64,000 nucleotides of DNA from Hyphomicrobiales bacterium (GCA_900472395.1 UCHV01000005.1:298860-362859), one strand, 5' to 3'; numbered from the stretch's first letter, positions 17,231-25,848 are shown. A program made the numbers and translations. Notes: a model not told the origin generated them from the sequence alone.

Positions 17231-18361
17231 TCAGATGACGTAGGCCTTGAGTGGATCAAAGCCGTTGAAAGCAACCGCCGAATAGGTGGTCGTGTAGGCG
17301 CCGGTGCCTTCGATCAGAACTTCGTCGCCGATCGAGAGCGTGAGCGGCAGCGGATACATGTTCTTTTCGTACATGACGTCAGCCGAATCGCAGGTCGGGC
17401 CGGCCAGAACGCAGGGCTCCATCTGATCCTGATCGCGCGTGGTGCGGATCGGGTAACGGATCGCCTCGTCCATGGTTTCGGCGAGACCGCCGAACTTGCC
17501 GATGTCGAGGAAGACCCAGCGATGGTTGTCATTGTCCGACTTGCGCGAAACGAGAACGACTTCCGCCTTGATGACGCCAGCGTTGCCGACCATGCCGCGA
17601 CCCGGCTCGATGATCGTCTTCGGCAGGTTGTTGCCAAAGTGCTTGCGCAGCGAAGCGGAGATCGCCTGGCCGTATTCTTCGGCCTTCGGGATGTCGCGCA
17701 GGTACTTGGTCGGGAAACCGCCGCCCATGTTGACCATCTGCAGGACAATGCCCTGCTTGGCCAGCTGCGAGAAGACGCGCTTGGCATCGGCCAGAGCCGA
17801 ATCCCAGGCATCGACCTTGGTCATCTGCGAACCGACGTGGAACGATACACCGTAGGATTCGAGACCCAGCTGGTGCGCGTAGACGAGAACGTCGACGGCC
17901 ATCTGCGGTACGCAACCGAACTTGCGGCTGAGCGGCCATTCGGCGCCTTCACCATCGGTCAGAACGCGGCAGAACACCTTTGCGCCGGGAGCGGCACGGG
18001 CGATCTTTTCGACTTCCTCGTGGCTGTCGACAGCGAAGAGGCCAACGCCGAGTTCGAAGGCACGAGCAACGTCGCGTTCCTTCTTGATCGTGTTGCCGAA
18101 GGAGATGCGGTCAGCGGTGGCGCCGGCGGCCAGTGCCATCTGGATTTCGGCAACCGAAGCGCAATCGAAGCTCGAGCCCATGGAGGCGAGCAGTTCGAGG
18201 ATCCTCGGTTCCGGGTTTGCCTTGACGGCATAGTAGATCGAGCTGTCCGGCAGTGCGTGGCGGAAAGCCTTGAAATTGTCGCGCACGACGTCGAGGTCGA
18301 CAACAAGGCAAGGGCCTTCTGGACGCTCGGTACGGAGGAAGTCGAGGATACGTGCAGTCAT
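17231..18361 (-). CDS. odc: ornithine (lysine/ornithine) decarboxylase, alanine-racemase fold
   Basis: The 376-residue enzyme is the eukaryote-like PLP fold-III decarboxylase. It has the Schiff-base lysine in YYAVKANPEP (Lys47), FHVGSQM, the phosphate-binding MGGGFP, the EPGRGMVG loop that binds the PLP phosphate, and the catalytic Cys in GPTCDSADVM of the partner subunit. It converts ornithine to putrescine, the first step of polyamine synthesis in alphaproteobacteria. GAGGG precedes the ATG at 18361. A structured leader of about 400 bases lies upstream. Some family members also accept lysine, which sequence alone cannot exclude. Confidence 0.92.
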   Translation of the reverse strand: MTARILDFLRTERPEGPCLVVDLDVVRDNFKAFRHALPDSSIYYAVKANPEPRILELLASMGSSFDCASVAEIQMALAAGATADRISFGNTIKKERDVARAFELGVGLFAVDSHEEVEKIARAAPGAKVFCRVLTDGEGAEWPLSRKFGCVPQMAVDVLVYAHQLGLESYGVSFHVGSQMTKVDAWDSALADAKRVFSQLAKQGIVLQMVNMGGGFPTKYLRDIPKAEEYGQAISASLRKHFGNNLPKTIIEPGRGMVGNAGVIKAEVVLVSRKSDNDNHRWVFLDIGKFGGLAETMDEAIRYPIRTTRDQDQMEPCVLAGPTCDSADVMYEKNMYPLPLTLSIGDEVLIEGTGAYTTTYSAVAFNGFDPLKAYVI

Positions 18362-18780
18362 CGTTCAAACCCTCTGGAGCACCACGCTCCGGCAAGAGGA
18401 CAAAGGACGTAATGAGTATGCGCCGACGGCGGTTTTTGGAGACACCGCTGCCTGGCACGCTCAAACGCGCGATCGATGGACCAACGCCCTGCCAAGAGCT
18501 TTGATCCGCTTTGTCTGCCATTGATTGGAGGGTTGTCCCTACCGCACTTCCGGCAATTCAGGTGTGCCTCTACAGAATTGCATGCTGATGGAAAGCATGC
18601 AGAGACTTAAAAGGCCCGCACCGTCGTTGCTTCAGGCGTCCTCGCATTTCCCGGTTGGCCGGAATAGCGACTGGAGGGGTTAGTTCCAGGTACCTTACCG
18701 ATGACCTCACCTTAGAGATAAATCTCAATTCGAGGGTCGGCGGACACCCATGGGCACGTGCGACTTTGGGCAAGGCGGGA
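18362..18780 (-). ncRNA. probable speF-type structured leader of ornithine decarboxylase mRNA
   Basis: Alphaproteobacterial ornithine decarboxylase genes are known to carry a long conserved leader RNA, the speF motif. Here the roughly 420 bases upstream of odc encode no convincing protein but contain several hairpins: GGAGC/GCTCC at 18376-18390, TGCATGC/GCATGCA at 18579-18601, a stem at 18648-18664, and CTGGA/TCCAG at 18671-18689. A possible promoter (TTGATT, 17 bases, TATTTC) reads leftward from 18808. The identification rests on position and structure. I could not compare the consensus. Confidence 0.55.
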
Positions 18781-18979
18781 AATAAGAATATTCGCCGTCA
18801 TAATCAAGCGTTTTTTTGACCCCTGACCAAAATTCTTAACACGACGCAGGCAGGGGTAATTTGCATGAACAATGGGGCAGAATTAGACAGGCATATGGAA
18901 ACGCGCCCCTTGTGTTTCCCGCGGGTCTGACGTCTTGCTGGCCCCGAAAGCCAATTTGCGAACCGGAGCAAACACTTCG

Positions 18980-19876
18980 ATGGATACACTCACCCGCATG
19001 CGCGCCTTTATCGACGTGGTCGAAGCGGAAGGTTTTTCCGCCGCTGCGCGTCGCACCGGTCGTTCCAAGGCGCTTCTGTCGAAATATGTGCGCGAACTGG
19101 AAGACGATCTCGGCGCGCTTCTGCTTAACCGCACCACCCGCCAGTTCTCGCTGACGGAGGCCGGGCACACCTATTTCCGCACCGCCGCCGACATTCTGAA
19201 AGAGATCGACAACCTCGCCGACCTCGTGCGCGAGAACAATGCCGACCTCAAGGGCCGTATTCGTGTTTCGGTGCCGCGCACCTTCATCGATGCACCTGTC
19301 GGCCAGTCGCTGATCGATTTCGCCGCAGCCAACCCGGAAATCGCGATGGAAATCGTGGCCGAGGACCGCTTTGTCGATCTGATCGAGGAAAGCTTCGATC
19401 TCGCCATCCGAATCACCCGTCTGGAAGATTCAGGGCTGATTGCGAGAAAACTCGCGGACTTTCGGGTCTATGCGGTGGCGACACCGGATTTCGTTGCCCG
19501 CTTCGGCCCGTTCGACCACCCGAGCGACCTCACCGGCAAACCGTTTATCGTCGATACCAACACGCGTTCGCACAACAACATCCGTTTCCAGGATCCGAAT
19601 GGCGGTGCGCTTTCGGTGCCGGTCGCCGGTCCGATCGAGGTCAACAGCCCGCAGGCGACATTGCGCGCGGCGCAGGCAGGCCTCGGCGCTGCCATCGTGC
19701 CGGATTTCATCGTGTTGCCGCATATCCAGTCCGGCGCACTGGTGACATTGTTCGACGACTACATCGTCAAGGACCGCGGCATCTATGCGGTTTATCCGCA
19801 CCGGCGTTATCTGCCGGCCAAGGTGCGCAGTTTCGTGGACTTTCTCACCGCCTGGTTCCGGGCAAAAGCGCAATGA
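18980..19876 (+). CDS. LysR-family transcriptional regulator
   Basis: The 298-residue protein has the LysR winged helix at residues 1-60 (MRAFIDVVEAEGFSAAARRT, then SKALLSKYVRELEDDLGALL) and a two-lobed effector domain (about 90-295). The Ser-Lys in GRSKALLSKYV stands where LysR proteins usually have a P-x-V-S-x-x-I turn, as in the large CrgA-like subgroup. The ATG at 18980 is chosen because GGAG lies ten bases upstream and homologues start M-D-x-x-x-x-M. It is divergent from odc. LysR proteins often act on a divergent neighbour, but nothing here proves that. Confidence 0.9.
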   Translation: MDTLTRMRAFIDVVEAEGFSAAARRTGRSKALLSKYVRELEDDLGALLLNRTTRQFSLTEAGHTYFRTAADILKEIDNLADLVRENNADLKGRIRVSVPRTFIDAPVGQSLIDFAAANPEIAMEIVAEDRFVDLIEESFDLAIRITRLEDSGLIARKLADFRVYAVATPDFVARFGPFDHPSDLTGKPFIVDTNTRSHNNIRFQDPNGGALSVPVAGPIEVNSPQATLRAAQAGLGAAIVPDFIVLPHIQSGALVTLFDDYIVKDRGIYAVYPHRRYLPAKVRSFVDFLTAWFRAKAQ

Positions 19877-19885
19877 AAAAGCGGC

Positions 19886-19903
19886 GATGACACGACTGTC
19901 ATC
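19886..19903. promoter_or_regulatory. perfect 7-4-7 inverted repeat before the DUF1007-NicO operon
   Basis: GATGACA at 19886-19892 and TGTCATC at 19897-19903 form a perfect palindrome with a four-base spacer, 69 bases before the DUF1007 start and 9 bases after the LysR stop. It could be an operator for a metal regulator or a short terminator stem, but no T-run follows. Confidence 0.4.
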
Positions 19904-19972
19904 AGGGAGCCGAAATTCCGTCTTATTTGCGGGTCACTCCGCATGTCGGTTACAGGGCAAAGAAACGCATCC

Positions 19973-20617
19973 ATGAAGTTTTCCAGATCGATCATCGCCG
20001 CCGCAGCCCTTATATTGCTGCCCCTGCCGGCACTGGCGCATCCGCATATCTTCCTCGATGCGCGCCTCGAAGCGGTCGCCACCGATGACGGTCATCTGGC
20101 CGAACTGCGCAATGTCTGGCGATTCGACGAAGTCTTTTCCTCCAGCGTGATGCTCGATTTCGACAAGAATTCCGACCTGAAGCTCGACAATGAAGAGCTG
20201 GCCGAGCTTGGCGAAACGATGCGCGCCTCGATGGAGGATTTTCATTATTTCACGACGATTTCGGTCGACGGCAAGGACGTGCCGGTGGCAAAGCCGGGCA
20301 TCATCCATGTCTCGTGGCAGCACGGCCAGATCCTCGTCATCTTCGCGGTAAAGCCGTCCAAGCCGGTGCCGCTCAAGGGCAAGCTCGCCTTCGGCATCTA
20401 CGATCCGTCCATGTATACGGCCGTCAATTTTCCGACAGATAACGACCTCAAGGTCGAGGGCAAAGGGTTTGCCGCCTGCAAGCATTCGGTCGTGCGTCCC
20501 GATCCCGACGAGGTGATCGCCTCCAACAAGGACACGCTGACCGACGCCTTTTTCAACGATCCGACCGGCACCGACATGACCAAACTGTTCGCAACCCGCA
20601 TGGAGGTATCATGCTGA
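19973..20617 (+). CDS. DUF1007 family periplasmic protein
   Basis: The 214-residue protein has a signal peptide (MKFSRSIIAAAALILLPLPA, cleavage near ALA-H) and begins after cleavage with HPHIFLDARLE, the hallmark N-terminus of DUF1007. Two His residues close to the new N-terminus could bind metal. The central DFDKNSDLKLDNEELAELG resembles a calcium-binding EF-hand-like loop. DUF1007 genes are usually found beside NicO-type metal permeases, as here, where the next gene overlaps by seven bases. It probably helps metal capture or export. The metal is unknown. Confidence 0.85.
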   Translation: MKFSRSIIAAAALILLPLPALAHPHIFLDARLEAVATDDGHLAELRNVWRFDEVFSSSVMLDFDKNSDLKLDNEELAELGETMRASMEDFHYFTTISVDGKDVPVAKPGIIHVSWQHGQILVIFAVKPSKPVPLKGKLAFGIYDPSMYTAVNFPTDNDLKVEGKGFAACKHSVVRPDPDEVIASNKDTLTDAFFNDPTGTDMTKLFATRMEVSC

Positions 20618-21630
20618 GCCTGCGACGCATCGCGTTTATCGTTTTCGGCACACTGCTGATCGCCACAGCCGCACACGCACAGTCACCGCTCGGCGTCGGC
20701 TCGGCCGAGCCCAGCTTTTCGGTGGGTGGTCCACTTGCGCCCTATTTCCAGTGGATCAACACCTACCAGCAGAGTTTTTACCGATCGCTGACCGGCGCAT
20801 TGAAGGCCATGCGCGAAGACCCGTGGGCGCTGTCCGGCCTGATCGGCCTTTCGTTTGCCTATGGCGTTTTCCACGCCGCCGGCCCCGGCCATGGCAAGGC
20901 TGTGATCTCGTCCTACATGATCGCCAACGAAACCGCGCTGAAACGCGGCATTGTGATCTCCTTCCTCTCCGCCCTGCTGCAGGGCGTCGCCGCCATCCTG
21001 CTCGTGGTCGTCGCCTATTTTGCGCTGCGCGGCACCGGCATCACGCTGACCCGCGCCACATGGGCGATGGAAGTCGCAAGCTTTGCGATGATCGCGCTGT
21101 TCGGCCTCTGGCTGCTGACGCGCAAACTCTGGTCGCTGCGCCGCACGATGCCTCTGCGCGGCCTTGCCATGGCCGCACCCACCGGCCCGACCGGCCTGCG
21201 TTTCGAAGCCGTCGAAGTCCATGATCATGACGACCTAGAACCCGGCAATGTCTGCGCCGATTGCGGCCAGATGCACATGCCGGATGCCGCTACCATCGGG
21301 GCAAAGGACTTCAGCCTGCACGAGGCATGGTCGGCGATCCTGGCGGTGGGCATGCGCCCCTGCTCCGGCGCTATTCTGGTGATGACGTTTTCGTTGCTGA
21401 ACGGCCTTTATCTCGGCGGCGCGCTGTCGGTGCTCGCCATGTCGATCGGCACCGCCATCACCGTCTCGATCCTCGCCACGCTTGCCGTGACGGCCAAGGA
21501 CCTTGCCGTGCGTTTCGCCGGCCCCGGCTCGAACCGCGGCGAACGCATCACGCTCGGCGTCGAGATCATCGCCGCTCTGTTCCTGGTGCTGATGGGCCTG
21601 TCGCTGCTCGGCGCCTCGCTGCAGGCGTGA
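20611..21630 (+). CDS. NicO-family nickel/cobalt (metal) permease
   Basis: The 339-residue membrane protein has a signal-like first helix (residues 5-24, ending AHAQ) and about six further helices. The family signature HAAGPGHGKAVISSYMI lies around residues 89-105, and the second motif GMRPCSGAILVMTF near 247-260. Between helices a hydrophilic loop (VHDHDDLEPGNVCADCGQMH) holds His, Asp and Cys suited to metal sensing. NicO/RcnA proteins move Ni or Co, usually outward. It overlaps the DUF1007 gene, so translation is coupled. Direction and metal are inferred. Confidence 0.88.
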   Translation: MLSLRRIAFIVFGTLLIATAAHAQSPLGVGSAEPSFSVGGPLAPYFQWINTYQQSFYRSLTGALKAMREDPWALSGLIGLSFAYGVFHAAGPGHGKAVISSYMIANETALKRGIVISFLSALLQGVAAILLVVVAYFALRGTGITLTRATWAMEVASFAMIALFGLWLLTRKLWSLRRTMPLRGLAMAAPTGPTGLRFEAVEVHDHDDLEPGNVCADCGQMHMPDAATIGAKDFSLHEAWSAILAVGMRPCSGAILVMTFSLLNGLYLGGALSVLAMSIGTAITVSILATLAVTAKDLAVRFAGPGSNRGERITLGVEIIAALFLVLMGLSLLGASLQA

Positions 21631-21688
21631 TGCTCGACTTATCCGTCGGTGCGACCATATCGCCGGCAGGGTATTGGGGCATGGGACG

Positions 21689-22225
21689 ATGAGCGCGACA
21701 ACGGAAATACTTTCGCTGCGAAGACAATGGGTGATTAGACTGGGCGTCGCGGCCGCAGCGATCCAGTGCTTTGTTCTCGGGCGCATTTTGGGCGGCGAAG
21801 CCTTTACCGACCTTGGTCAGACCGTAGCTGAATGCGCATTGTGGGCGCTCTTACACATCACCTGCTTGCTTGTCGCCATGGCCTGGTTTTTTGCCCGATC
21901 AAACATCCATCTGCGACGCATGGCCATCAGCTTCAAGAGAAAACGGCGCAGGATACGGAACCGCCTGAGAAGACGATGGGCGGAACAACGCCGGCTCCGC
22001 TTCTCTCACTGGGAGGAAGATCTGCTGTTCTGGCTTGTCCTGCTTTCGGCCTGTGCCACCATGATGCTGATGCCGGTACTCGGTTTCGTTCTGGCGATCG
22101 CCGCCGGCGTCATCTTCATCATTTGGTTGATCACACTATGGCTCTACAAGAATGCTCCTGACAATCCCGCAATAGCCATGCAGTTGTCAGCCTTTCTGGG
22201 ACTTTTTATGGGCTACCTGTCCTAA
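21689..22225 (+). CDS. hypothetical membrane protein
   Basis: I do not recognise this 178-residue protein. It has about four hydrophobic segments (near residues 15-30, 45-65, 110-128 and 130-150). Between the second and third lies a strongly basic cytoplasmic loop (RRMAISFKRKRRRIRNRLRR followed by RWAEQRRLRFSHWEED), which would fix topology with the loop inside. The ATG at 21689 has GGGA upstream; an in-frame TTG at 21674 would add five residues. It follows the NicO gene by 58 bases on the same strand and may share its transcript. Its 3' end overlaps the convergent small gene by four bases. Confidence 0.65.
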   Translation: MSATTEILSLRRQWVIRLGVAAAAIQCFVLGRILGGEAFTDLGQTVAECALWALLHITCLLVAMAWFFARSNIHLRRMAISFKRKRRRIRNRLRRRWAEQRRLRFSHWEEDLLFWLVLLSACATMMLMPVLGFVLAIAAGVIFIIWLITLWLYKNAPDNPAIAMQLSAFLGLFMGYLS

Positions 22226-22428
22226 CGGTCCCGCCGCCGCTGATACCTTGCCCGCAGCCAGAAAATCCAGAAGAAGCACAGGATCAGCAGCGTACCGACG
22301 AGGACCGCAAGAACCGGCGAAAATTCGCCGATCCAAAGCACCAGCGACGGCATGAAATAGATCACGACGATAGCGCCGCCAAGAATGAGGCCGGCGGCGA
22401 TCGCCTGCGATTTCGCTTCCGGCGTCAT
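22222..22428 (-). CDS. small two-helix membrane protein
   Basis: The 68-residue protein has two hydrophobic helices (about residues 9-29 and 36-57) joined by a short loop and ends in a basic tail (RARYQRRRDR). Its ATG at 22428 overlaps the stop of the upstream GNAT gene (22425), so the two are translationally coupled. The open frame extends upstream into the GNAT gene in another frame, which I do not take as coding. I do not recognise a family. The tight coupling argues that it is a real gene. Confidence 0.6.
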   Translation of the reverse strand: MTPEAKSQAIAAGLILGGAIVVIYFMPSLVLWIGEFSPVLAVLVGTLLILCFFWIFWLRARYQRRRDR

Positions 22429-23120
22429 ACGGAGACATCCTTTGCGATCTCGGCGCGAAGGTCTTCCAGCTTGCGCTTCTGCTGGCCGTCCGCGTCGAAA
22501 TTCTCCGGCGCAAGCCAAGCTTCGAATGCCTTGCCGATCAGCGGCCATTCGCTGTCGATCATCGAAAACCACGCGGTGTCACGGTTTTCTCCTCGTGAAA
22601 TCAGATGCTGCCTGAAGACGCCCTCGAAGGTGAAACCGTATCGTTTCGCAGTCACCTTGCTCGGTTCGTTTTCGTTGTGGCACTTCCATTCGTAACGGCG
22701 GTAATCCAGCCCCTCGAACACGTGTTTCGCCATCAGGTAATGCAGTTCGGTCGACATCGGCGAACGTTTCATCGCCGCGCCATGGGCAACCGATCCCACT
22801 TCGATCACGCCGTTCTTCGGGTCGGGCCGCATGTAGCTCGCCATGCCGACGACCTTGGCCGTGGCGTTTTCGCGGGCGACCAGCGTCACGAAGCCGGAAT
22901 TGTCGCGGACATTGTCCAGCCATGCGCCAAAGGCTTCGGGCGTGTCGTAATGGTCGTTCGGGAAATAGCGGATCAGCTCGTTGATCGCCTGCGCCCCGCC
23001 CAGCGCCTCCCATAACGCCACCAGGTGTTTTTCGCGCTCATAGGGTTCGAGCGTAACGAAACGTCCCTTGAGGGTAACGGGTGCCGGAGCGGCGGGTCTG
23101 TAGGTGGAAAGATCGCGCAT
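22425..23120 (-). CDS. GNAT-family acetyltransferase, RimJ/RimL type
   Basis: The 231-residue protein opens LKGRFVTLEPYEREKHLVAL, the usual RimJ/RimL start, and has the acetyltransferase core: VVGMASYMRPDPKNGVIEVG (strands 3-4), then MSTELHYLMAKHVFEGLDYRR in place of the usual acetyl-CoA loop, and WKCHNENEPSKVTAKRYGFTFEG (split: NEPS then A-x-R-x-G-F), which is highly typical. Family members acetylate protein N-termini or small molecules. The substrate is unknown. It is co-transcribed with the small membrane protein that overlaps its stop codon. Confidence 0.88.
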   Translation of the reverse strand: MRDLSTYRPAAPAPVTLKGRFVTLEPYEREKHLVALWEALGGAQAINELIRYFPNDHYDTPEAFGAWLDNVRDNSGFVTLVARENATAKVVGMASYMRPDPKNGVIEVGSVAHGAAMKRSPMSTELHYLMAKHVFEGLDYRRYEWKCHNENEPSKVTAKRYGFTFEGVFRQHLISRGENRDTAWFSMIDSEWPLIGKAFEAWLAPENFDADGQQKRKLEDLRAEIAKDVSV

Positions 23121-23369
23121 GGATGCCTCTGAAATTGACGTTTTCGAAGCTAAGCGAGGCCTTTTGGAAAGGCAACGACAAAGAGCAGCGATGATTTAAG
23201 GGTATTTTCCCGGTCGGTTTTGGGGTGGACAAACGAAGTCAGGAACCTAATTTGCGCACGATTGAACAAAGACATTCGTCTGTCACCTTAGCCCGCAGCA
23301 ACGACTGCGAGGCGCTTACGAGAGATATATTTTCGCTCATTCGATCAACAGAAACGAACGGGAAGCACG

Positions 23370-24299
23370 ATGGGACCAGGAACACGCATGAGGGATGCGA
23401 AGCCCTCCACACAGGCAACTGCGCAGCAGCAGAAGGCAACCCAGGGTTTTCGCCGGATCACGCTGAACGGTGGCCAGAGCTTCCCCCAGCCCGGTGAGAA
23501 GGTTTCCCAGTCGGGCGTCATTTTCAGCGGCAACACCCGTTATTACGACGATCTTGAAAGAACGATGAGCTGCAGCAGCGAATATTGCCTGCGCAACACC
23601 TTGCATAACGGCGTTGCCGGCATCGCCGACAATGGCAACCTGCTGTTTGCGGTCAACAGCCGCTTCAACGGCAAATACGCGACCGTCATGGGCGCGTTCG
23701 ATCCATTCGGCAATCCGATCCCGCCGACGCTCAAGGAACAGAATTTTCTCGCAGGCATGCTGCCCAACGCGGAAAACCGCCTCGTGCTCGGCACCAAGAG
23801 CGGCAACGATCTGGGCGTGAAGACGCGTGACACAAATCCGAGCGCCGGTGTTTATGTCGGCCGCAACAAGATCACCTACGATCTCGGCTTCACGCTGGAA
23901 ACAGGCAAGGACAGCTCGATTGGCGTCGATGGCTCGGTCACGACCGGCTATAACCGCCATACCATTCAGAGCGAATCCATCGGGCTGACCGGAAAGCTGG
24001 GCAAGGATTCGTTGCGCATCGGCGCCGAACGCAGCGGCCAGACGAAAACCTATACGCTTGAGGCGGCCGTGGACCGCTATTTCGTCAATGCCAAAGTCGC
24101 ATCGGATGGCACCAACCGTAACCGCGAATACAATATCGGCATGAACGTCAACAAGTCGGTGACGCTGACCGCCACATTCCGCCCAGACTACAAGCCGCCG
24201 AGCTCGGCACCGACACAGCCCTACAAGTTCGATCCGATGAAGCCCCAGCCAATTCCGGATCACAGCAACGCCAAGCTGGAAGTCAAGATCGTCTTCTGA
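23370..24299 (+). CDS. unrecognised beta-rich protein, barrel-like C-terminus
   Basis: I do not recognise this 309-residue protein. GGGAAG precedes the ATG. The N-terminus is hydrophilic and Gln-rich, with no signal peptide or lipobox. From about residue 150 the sequence alternates polar and hydrophobic residues in short strands (GVYVGRNKITYDLGFTLETG, SIGVDGSVTTGYNRHTIQS, SIGLTGKLGKDSLRIGAERS, YNIGMNVNKSVTLTATFRP). It ends KLEVKIVF, a terminal Phe after alternating residues, as in outer-membrane barrels. A Cys pair is in MSCSSEYCLR. It stands alone, with a 249-base upstream gap and its own terminator. It might be a surface or secreted protein exported without a classical signal. Confidence 0.65.
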   Translation: MGPGTRMRDAKPSTQATAQQQKATQGFRRITLNGGQSFPQPGEKVSQSGVIFSGNTRYYDDLERTMSCSSEYCLRNTLHNGVAGIADNGNLLFAVNSRFNGKYATVMGAFDPFGNPIPPTLKEQNFLAGMLPNAENRLVLGTKSGNDLGVKTRDTNPSAGVYVGRNKITYDLGFTLETGKDSSIGVDGSVTTGYNRHTIQSESIGLTGKLGKDSLRIGAERSGQTKTYTLEAAVDRYFVNAKVASDGTNRNREYNIGMNVNKSVTLTATFRPDYKPPSSAPTQPYKFDPMKPQPIPDHSNAKLEVKIVF

Positions 24300-24309
24300 T
24301 CTCAAAAAT

Positions 24310-24341
24310 CACCCCGGAGCCTGAAGCGCCGGGGTGTTTTT
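24310..24341. terminator. bidirectional intrinsic terminator
   Basis: CACCCCGG (24310-24317) and CCGGGGTG (24329-24336) form an 8-bp stem, followed by TTTTT on the plus strand and by ATTTTT on the minus strand. It serves both the 23370-24299 gene and the convergent DUF533 gene. Confidence 0.85.
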
Positions 24342-24349
24342 CTATCTGG

Positions 24350-25063
24350 TTATGCCTGAACCTTTGCCGCCGACACCGTCGCGTCGATGTGATCGACCAG
24401 CGCATCCGGCAGATTGAGGCGGCCGGCCAGGAGGTCGAGATAACCGCGTTCGGCGCGCGTATCCGGCTCGATGGTCAGGCGGGTCGCGGTATAAAGCTCG
24501 ACCTTCTGTTCTTCGGTGCGGGCAGCAGCCACGAGCTCATCGATATCGACCGGGTTTGCCAGTTCGTCTCGGATGAAAGCTTCAGCTTCCGAACCTAGAT
24601 CCACTTCATGCACCTTTTCCATGATGTTGGCGCGTTCGGCCGCATCGATATGACCGTCAGCCTTGGCGGCGGCGATCATGGCGCGGATCAGCGTCAGCGC
24701 AAAATCGTTGGAAAGCTGTGGCGATTCCAGGCTGAAGGCACTGTCCGGCGGCGGCAGCGCAATCGGCTGGTTGCTGGCAGGTGCCGGCTGCGGTGCGGCT
24801 TCCGGCGCCTTGCCGGACTGATAGTTCTTGTAGGCGAGGTAACCGAGGCCGGCCACGGCGGCAATGCCGCCGATGGTGGCGACGTTACCGGCCAGCTTGC
24901 GGCCGGTCTTGGTACCGAGAATGGCGGCGGCGATGCCCGCGGACTTCAGGGGATTGTTCTTCGCGATATCGCCGAACTGGCCTGCCCGGTCACGAACGCT
25001 TCCCGAAAGACCGGGCACCTGCGAACCGAGGAACTGGTCTAGAAGCTTCTTGGCGTCGAACAT
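24350..25063 (-). CDS. DUF533 / TerB-like tellurite-resistance-fold membrane-associated protein (YebE-like)
   Basis: The 237-residue protein starts FDAKKLLDQFLGSQVPG, typical of DUF533. A Gly/Ala-rich hydrophobic stretch (NVATIGGIAAVAGLGYLAYK, about residues 60-80) follows, then a Pro/Ala linker, then a helical TerB-like domain from about residue 115 (ALTLIRAMIAAAKADGHIDA, where the Asp/Glu/His cluster could bind metal). E. coli YebE is an inner-membrane protein of unknown function. AGGAGAT precedes the ATG. The gene is not linked to a tellurite operon. Confidence 0.85.
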   Translation of the reverse strand: MFDAKKLLDQFLGSQVPGLSGSVRDRAGQFGDIAKNNPLKSAGIAAAILGTKTGRKLAGNVATIGGIAAVAGLGYLAYKNYQSGKAPEAAPQPAPASNQPIALPPPDSAFSLESPQLSNDFALTLIRAMIAAAKADGHIDAAERANIMEKVHEVDLGSEAEAFIRDELANPVDIDELVAAARTEEQKVELYTATRLTIEPDTRAERGYLDLLAGRLNLPDALVDHIDATVSAAKVQA

Positions 25064-25140
25064 TCAAATCTCCTGATCGTGAAAACACTGACCCGGAGAT
25101 AGGAACGCGACCCACGAAATCAAAATGGATGACGAAAATG

Positions 25141-25176
25141 TCATGAGGCGGCCCGTGTTGACGGGCCGCCTCATGA
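25141..25176 (-). terminator. intrinsic terminator of eda
   Basis: A 16-bp perfect stem (arms 25141-25156 and 25161-25176) with a four-base loop is followed on the minus strand by CATTTTC. It lies 21 bases after the eda stop codon. Confidence 0.8.
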
Positions 25177-25197
25177 TCACGTTTCGAAATGTCCGGC

Positions 25198-25848
25198 TCA
25201 GGCCTTTAGCGCAAAGGCTTCCGAAGCGAGCTTGGTGATGCCTGCCCAATCGCCGGCCTCGATCAGTTCCTTTGGGGCAACCCAGGAACCGCCAACGCAG
25301 ACGACGTTCGGCAGAGACAGGTAATCCTTGGCATTTTTCAGCGAAATGCCGCCGGTCGGGCAGAAAAGCGTGCCGGCAAGCGGCGAGGACCATGCCTTCA
25401 GCATGGCAGCGCCACCGTTCTGTTCGGCGGGGAAGAACTTCATCACATCATAACCGGCTTCGCGCAGCGTCATGACGTCGCTCGGCGTGGCCGTGCCCGG
25501 CAGAAGCGGGACGGAAGAATCGTTGGCGGCCGAAAGCACGCTCGGCGAAACGCCCGGAGACACGATGAACGTGGAGCCGGCCTTGACGGCGGCTTCGTAA
25601 TCTCTGGAATTCAGAATGGTGCCGGCACCGACATTGGCGCCTTCCACTTCCGCTGCAACCGCCTTGATGGCATCGAGCGCGGCCGCCGTGCGCAGGGTGA
25701 TCTCGATGGCGCGCAGGCCGCCGGCAACCAGCGCCCGGGCAAGGTTCACCGCAGACTTCGCGTCGTCCACGATCAGAACCGGCACAACGGGTTGCAGCTT
25801 GAGGATGGAAAGGACTTTTTCGGTCTTGCCGCTCATCATGATATCCAT
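25198..25848 (-). CDS. eda: 2-dehydro-3-deoxy-6-phosphogluconate (KDPG) aldolase
   Basis: The 216-residue protein is a class I aldolase TIM barrel. LQPVVPVLIVDDA opens strand 1, the catalytic Glu is in AIEITLRT, and the Schiff-base Lys is in DVMKFFPAE. PGTATPSDVMTL and FCPTGGISLKNA are family motifs that bind phosphate. It splits KDPG to pyruvate and glyceraldehyde-3-phosphate, the last step of the Entner-Doudoroff pathway, the main sugar route in Rhizobiaceae. The start is taken at ATG 25848; ATG 25839 or 25836 would also fit. The long open frame upstream is not conserved in type. It is divergent from the CYTH gene. Confidence 0.93.
   Translation of the reverse strand: MDIMMSGKTEKVLSILKLQPVVPVLIVDDAKSAVNLARALVAGGLRAIEITLRTAAALDAIKAVAAEVEGANVGAGTILNSRDYEAAVKAGSTFIVSPGVSPSVLSAANDSSVPLLPGTATPSDVMTLREAGYDVMKFFPAEQNGGAAMLKAWSSPLAGTLFCPTGGISLKNAKDYLSLPNVVCVGGSWVAPKELIEAGDWAGITKLASEAFALKA

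Noticed and set aside
18570..18773. 67-codon TTG-start frame inside the odc leader, possible leader peptide
   Set aside because: TTG start, no ribosome site and overlap with several hairpins. The RNA-leader explanation is better, though a short arrest peptide elsewhere in the leader cannot be excluded.
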